Assembly (NCBI RefSeq): GCF_932526225.1
Contig: NC_064039.1
Span: 3,857,001-3,921,000 of the forward strand
Length of the DNA stretch: 64,000 bases
Direction: 5' to 3'
Source: Nematostella vectensis
Lineage: Eukaryota > Cnidaria > Anthozoa > Actiniaria > Edwardsiidae
Shown: positions 59,922-64,000 of the stretch, in pieces
Numbering within the stretch: position 1 is the stretch's first letter
How the letters are laid out: each line of letters opens with the position of its first letter
The notes under the pieces: model-generated
Databases searched by the model: none
What the model was told of the DNA's origin: nothing
Seen by the model: only the letters and a program-made list of their open reading frames with translations
Position numbers and translations under genes: made by a program

Positions 59922-62900
59922 ATGCTCCCAAGTACCATGGTGACCATTAAATGGCTTGTGATGATCATAGTCCTTAACGTTTGCTTTGGACAAGACATCA
60001 ACGTACTGGAAGTCAGTTTGCTTGATGATGCAGATCCTGATGCTGAACCAACTGTAGCTTCCAGCACGTCTGAACCAACAAGCAGTGCAGCCATAACACC
60101 ATTCAATATCACGTTTGGGCCCGCGAAACTTTCCGAGGGACAAAACGGGATGGGTGGTAACCCAGCCGCTTGCAGGAAAAGATGCCCAAGTGTGTTGAAT
60201 ATTGGGTGGTTAGACAGGCCACCACTTATCTATAACGGAAACAACGCGTCTGAACCCAGAGATGACGCCTCAGTGAAAGTAGTGGGAATTTTTCCCCGCA
60301 TCCTTCAGGGCGCGATCAACATTTGTTGCTCACGCGCGCGAATGTGTGGCCAGAGAATTGCACTCAACTTCTCACGATCCGCTCGAAATGCACTTGAACT
60401 CGATCGCGGATTGATAGACATGAGCTACGACTTCATATTGCCGGTAGATATTAGCGATGGAGAGACAAATTACGGAAGCTATCCGTACATCCACGTACTG
60501 AGCTCGCCGGGTCTGATGCTCATCTGCCACAAGCAGAGACGTATTGAGAGGAGTCGAGTGCAAGTGCTAAAAATCCTCCAGAATACTTGGCCCGTTGTCG
60601 TTGTCACGTTCCTTCTGACGGCTTGTGCCGGGATCACCATCTGGGCACTGGTATGACATCATCTCATTTGCACCATTATTGCAACGCTCAGCAGTAGTAC
60701 TGTTCGCTAAGTGAGGCTCGTGTTTTCTTTTGTAGGACTCGACATGGAATCCACTTGAGTTCCCACCCACCTTTGTGCGAGGTGTCCTTGAAGGATGCTG
60801 GTGGGCCTTTGTTACCATGACTACCGTTGGGTAAGTTCTGCACGTTACATTCCTGAAGTTCCATATGAAGAAAACGTGGTCGTTTTAGGGGTCTGGTACC
60901 GTGCAATTTAAGTGTCTTTTTAGAGGCTTCTCCGTTGCCTAAAGATGGTCACAGTGACTGTTTTTCTCTTTTGAATGCAATTCATAAAGTTTGCGAAGCA
61001 CCTGCGGTACGAGAGCCTTAAAAATGACAAGAATCATGCAGGTTTTTCAAATAAGGACTATATTAGTTTCCTTATTGAAGTTACCGCGTCTGGAAAAACG
61101 ACAAGTTTTGGCTGAATTTTCTTGATATGCGATTCAATCTGAGATTCTATTTTGCGTCTCATCACAGCCGCTTGTTTTAGCGTCACACTTGATGATTCGT
61201 CCCTTACTTGTAGATATGGTGGTCGTGTGCCTGAGTCTCAACTCGAACACGTCTTTGACTTCTTTTGGATCACGTGCTTATCATGTGTTATACACGTTAT
61301 CAATCGTCCGTTCTCTTGGCCGTACGCCCAAGTATCACCTCGCTCGCGTGTTGGGCTTCATCTGGATCACGTGTTATACAAATGATTACTCCTCCATCGT
61401 TCCTTATTTAAGATACGGAGCGGCGTCTGTGCGCTTATGTCTCACATGTTAACCGCATGTTTGGCATTATCACGTGCGTGCTTGTCACATGTTGTACACG
61501 TGATACCTTGTCACGCGGAAAATCGTCTTTGACGTGTTTGACGTCATCTGGATCACGTGCTTATCATGTGATATACACGTGATCACTCGATCTTTCTTAT
61601 TGTAGATACGGTGACCGTGCACCTAAGTCTCACCTTGATGGCGTGTTTGACGTCACCTGGATCACGTGCTTATCATGTGATATACACGTGATCACTCGAT
61701 ACGGTGACCGTGCACCTAAGTCTCACCTTGGCCGCGTTTTTGACGTCACCTGGATCACGTGCTTATCTTGTGATATACACGTGATCACTCGATCTTTCTC
61801 ATCGTAAATACGGTGACCGTGCGTCTAAGCCGCACCTGGGCCGAGTGTTTGGCGTCGTCTGGATCACGTGATTGTCATGTGTTGTACACGTGATCACTCG
61901 ATTTTTCTTATTGTAGATACGGTGACCGTGCGCCTAAGTCTCACCTTGGCCGCGTGTTTGGCGTCATCTGGATCACTGTTGGATTGGTCATCTGCTCCTT
62001 TTTGACGGCTACTCTCACCAGTGCCCTCACGTCCATCTCCGTCAGGTCCTCTGGGAATGAGCTACTTGGAAGAAAGGTGAGCTTTCATCCCACTACAAAC
62101 TAAGCATCGCTCGCTTTGTGCCATTTGAACATATAAGATCAGCATGCTATTTCTTCGCAAGCACGCAGTTATTACCTTCTGGAACTTTTGAGGGCATAAA
62201 CATCAACCATAACCGTCAATCATAATATTCTCCTCACATACACACACATATTATCCTTATACTACCTATCATACTATCCACAGACAAAAGAAGTACATAA
62301 GAAGTCTAAGGAGGGGGGGGGGGGGGGTGAAAACCAGACAGCCGCACTCCATTGGAAAAGAATCAAGGCTAATCCTAATTACAAAGCATTTATTTTTTAG
62401 TCTAATATAGGAGGTTTCCATCCATTCATCCCATATTAGGATGTGTCAACCGTCAAACTCTAAACTATCAGCCGCTAAACATACTCGTTATCTTATACTT
62501 TGTAGATAGGCGTGGTTAACAATGCCGGCCATGCTGAAGCCGTATCCCATGGTGCGGTCCCGTTTGGTAAGCTAAGCTTACATCGCTATAAAACAATGAT
62601 TGTTATGGAGAACGAGAGCTTCGTTGATAAAAGGCAATATTAATAACAAATAATGGTGATGACAGTAATACAAGGAATGTTGATAATGATATGGTTGTTG
62701 GTTGTCATCATAAAATTGATGGTGGTTGGTACGTGATGGTTATGATGGCACATGTGATGGTTATGATGGCACATGTGATGGTTATGATGGCACATGTGAT
62801 GGTTATGATGGCACATGTGATACTTATGATGGTACATGTGATACTTATGATGGCACACGTGATACTTATGATGGCACTTGTGATGGTTATGATGGCACAT

Positions 62901-63819
62901 GTGATGGTTATGATGGCACATGTGATACTTATGATGGCACACGTGATACTTATGATGGCACACGTGATACTTATGATGGCACATGTGATGGTTATGATGG
63001 CACACGTGATACTTATGATGGCACATTTGATGGGTATGATGGCCCATGTGATGGTTATGATGGCACATGTGGTGGTTATGATGGCACATGTGATGGTTAT
63101 GATGGCACATGTGATGGTTATGATGGCACATGTGATGGTTGTGATGGCACATGTGATACTTATGATGGCACACTTGATGGTTATGATGGCATGGCGACGC
63201 TTATCATACTCATGATGACGACACTTATCATACTCATGATGACGACACTGGCCATACTCATGATGACGACACTGATCATACTCATAATGACGACACTGAT
63301 CATACTCATGATGACGACACTGATCATACTTATGATGACGACGACACTGATCATACTCATGATGACGACACTGGTAATACTCATGATGACGACACTGATC
63401 ATACTCATGATGACGACACTGGTGATACTAATGATGACGAAACTGATCATATTCATAACGACGACACTGATTATGCCCATGATGACGACACTGAAAAATT
63501 ATCTTAATAAATTCGTCGCTACTCAGAATTTGCAAGCATGGAAGAAGCGTACCATGCCCTCGTGGACCATCATGTTGTGGACATGGTCTTGTTTGAGATT
63601 CATGCCGGCGAGCACTTCATGTCCAGCCCGAACAGATACGACAACACGGAGCTTCTCAAGGTGATCAAGTGGAGCCAATCTATCGGATTCGCGCACTACA
63701 AGTACGGCGGCAAGTACGGCATTGCACACTGGGATTTAAGAGGGTGTTTGGGCATGCTAATGCGATACCGGCGACAAGATATAACGGTCATTGTTGACAG
63801 TCTCTCGATCAAGGACAAG
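59922..63819 (+). CDS. Ionotropic-glutamate-receptor-like protein with K+ selectivity filter; 3' end outside window
   Basis: Predicted ligand-gated channel subunit at the cell surface. Visible exons: 59922-60650, 60736-60830, 61917-62076, 62506-62566, 63527-63819, continuous in phase; the last donor (AAG|GTGCGT) shows more exons lie to the right. Start may instead be Met at 59937, which has a better context (accATGg) and begins a signal peptide ending near CFGQ. After a Ser/Thr/Pro-rich stretch, about 90-210 resembles lobe S1 of a periplasmic-type binding domain (VLNIGWLDRPPL, LIDMSYDFILP). A TM helix (223-243), a pore loop [16 protein letters not shown] (filter 273-278) and a second helix (about 286-311, with FLTATLTSALTS where iGluRs have SYTANLAAF) follow, then lobe S2. 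No large N-terminal iGluR domain is present. This is the order of bacterial GluR0. Ordinary animal iGluRs lack TVGYG. A two-pore K+ channel is excluded by the flanking lobes; ligand unknown. Confidence 0.85.
60915..61135 (-). mobile_element. Inverted copy of the right part of the 56152-57129 element
   Basis: The reverse complement of this stretch matches about 56836-57050 with scattered changes; shared runs include CTGCATGATTCTTGTCATTT and TACCGCAGGTGCTTCG. It sits in intron 2 of the receptor gene, between the pore-loop exon and the filter exon. The termini are not preserved, so it is a fragment. Confidence 0.8.
61206..61975 (+). repeat. Tandem copies of the selectivity-filter exon start and its acceptor
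   Basis: Seven or so degenerate units of about 95-115 bp, each resembling the end of intron 2 plus the start of exon 3 of the receptor (ATACGGTGACCGTGCGCCTA) and then ggatcacgtgcttatcatgtgatatacacgtgatcac. Starts are near 61213, 61315, 61413, 61607, 61695, 61808 and the real exon at 61917. Units at about 61213 and 61607 also keep a TAG acceptor. The shared GATCACGTG..CACGTGATC parts are self-complementary. Confidence 0.9.
62710..63182. repeat. 21-bp minisatellite (GATGGCACATGTGATGGTTAT)
   Basis: About 22 units with GTGATGGTTAT and GTGATACTTAT variants, in intron 4 of the receptor gene. Because 21 is a multiple of 3 the array stays open in several frames on both strands, giving artefactual Cys/His- or Asp/Gly-rich open frames. 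Confidence 0.95.
63186..63494. repeat. 21-bp minisatellite (CTCATGATGACGACACTGATC)
   Basis: About 14 units directly following the GATGGCACATG array, with the same 21-bp period but a different sequence (one unit has an extra GAC). It ends about 30 bp before the exon 5 acceptor of the receptor gene. Confidence 0.95.
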
Positions 63820-64000
63820 GTGCGTTATAGAATTATCTCGAAACCTACTGTCGGTGCTTTTACCAGGCTTAGATTTTATCTGTCTGCTTTTCTGCAAAGC
63901 CCTGAAAAGGTCTGCAAAGGTCGAAAAGGCAATTTCAAGGGAATTTCAAAGTTGAGAACAATCATTGTATTTTAGAGACTTTCTCTCAGCCTTTGCAAAA

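Noticed and set aside
6343-63494. CRISPR array
   Set aside because: The regular repeats are head-to-tail satellites without unique spacers, in eukaryotic introns.
62640-63664. Long Cys/His-rich and Asp/Gly-rich open frames on both strands
   Set aside because: They come from the two 21-bp minisatellites; a 21-bp unit without stops stays open by construction. The real exon 5 at 63527 is in another frame.

Overview
The window looks like nuclear DNA of an anthozoan cnidarian; a sea anemone such as Nematostella is my best guess, but this is inference. It is AT-rich, with compact genes, many short introns (GT..AG throughout), metazoan-only families (Shaker-type Kv, SorCS receptor, steryl-sulfatase-like enzymes, TMED/p24) and numerous MITEs and minisatellites. 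I see no prokaryotic features, no rRNA and no canonical tRNA gene.

Layout. 1-2.6 kb: intronless Shaker-type (Kv1-like) K+ channel on the minus strand. 5.65-8.06 kb: three-exon myosin regulatory light chain (+), whose first intron carries a 28-bp minisatellite. 10.2-25.2 kb: 27-exon SorCS-type VPS10/PKD sorting receptor (+), which I could join in frame from start to stop (1165 aa). 26.7-40.6 kb: complete 22-exon eIF3a gene (-), convergent with SorCS, holding three near-identical intronic box C/D snoRNA copies, a tRNA-derived SINE and a TTAA-flanked DNA element. 40.87-43.08 and 43.46-47.31 kb: two tandem three-exon steryl-sulfatase-like genes (+); the first shares a 221-bp divergent promoter with eIF3a. 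48.45-51.39 kb: TMED9/TMED4-type p24 cargo receptor (-). 51.64-53.29 kb: intronless DNA polymerase lambda (+), divergent from TMED across 258 bp. 53.3-59.9 kb: gene-poor and rich in inverted-repeat elements. 59.9-63.8 kb and beyond the window: five visible exons of an unusual receptor with a glutamate-receptor / periplasmic-binding-protein layout but a K+-channel selectivity filter (TVGYGD).

The genes do not form an operon or pathway. Housekeeping genes (eIF3a, TMED, POLL) use divergent promoters, while the channel, receptor and SorCS genes are larger and repeat-laden.

Three points stand out. (1) The receptor at the right end has a TVGYGD filter between two membrane helices, flanked by ligand-binding-like lobes, as in bacterial GluR0. 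(2) Tandem duplications repeatedly straddle exon-intron boundaries: one acceptor and four donors in SorCS, and the acceptor of the selectivity-filter exon in the receptor gene. Each copies real splice sites. (3) Three copies of one box C/D snoRNA lie in sense in three eIF3a introns, each about 75-95 nt upstream of the next 3' splice site, with a fully conserved guide next to box D.
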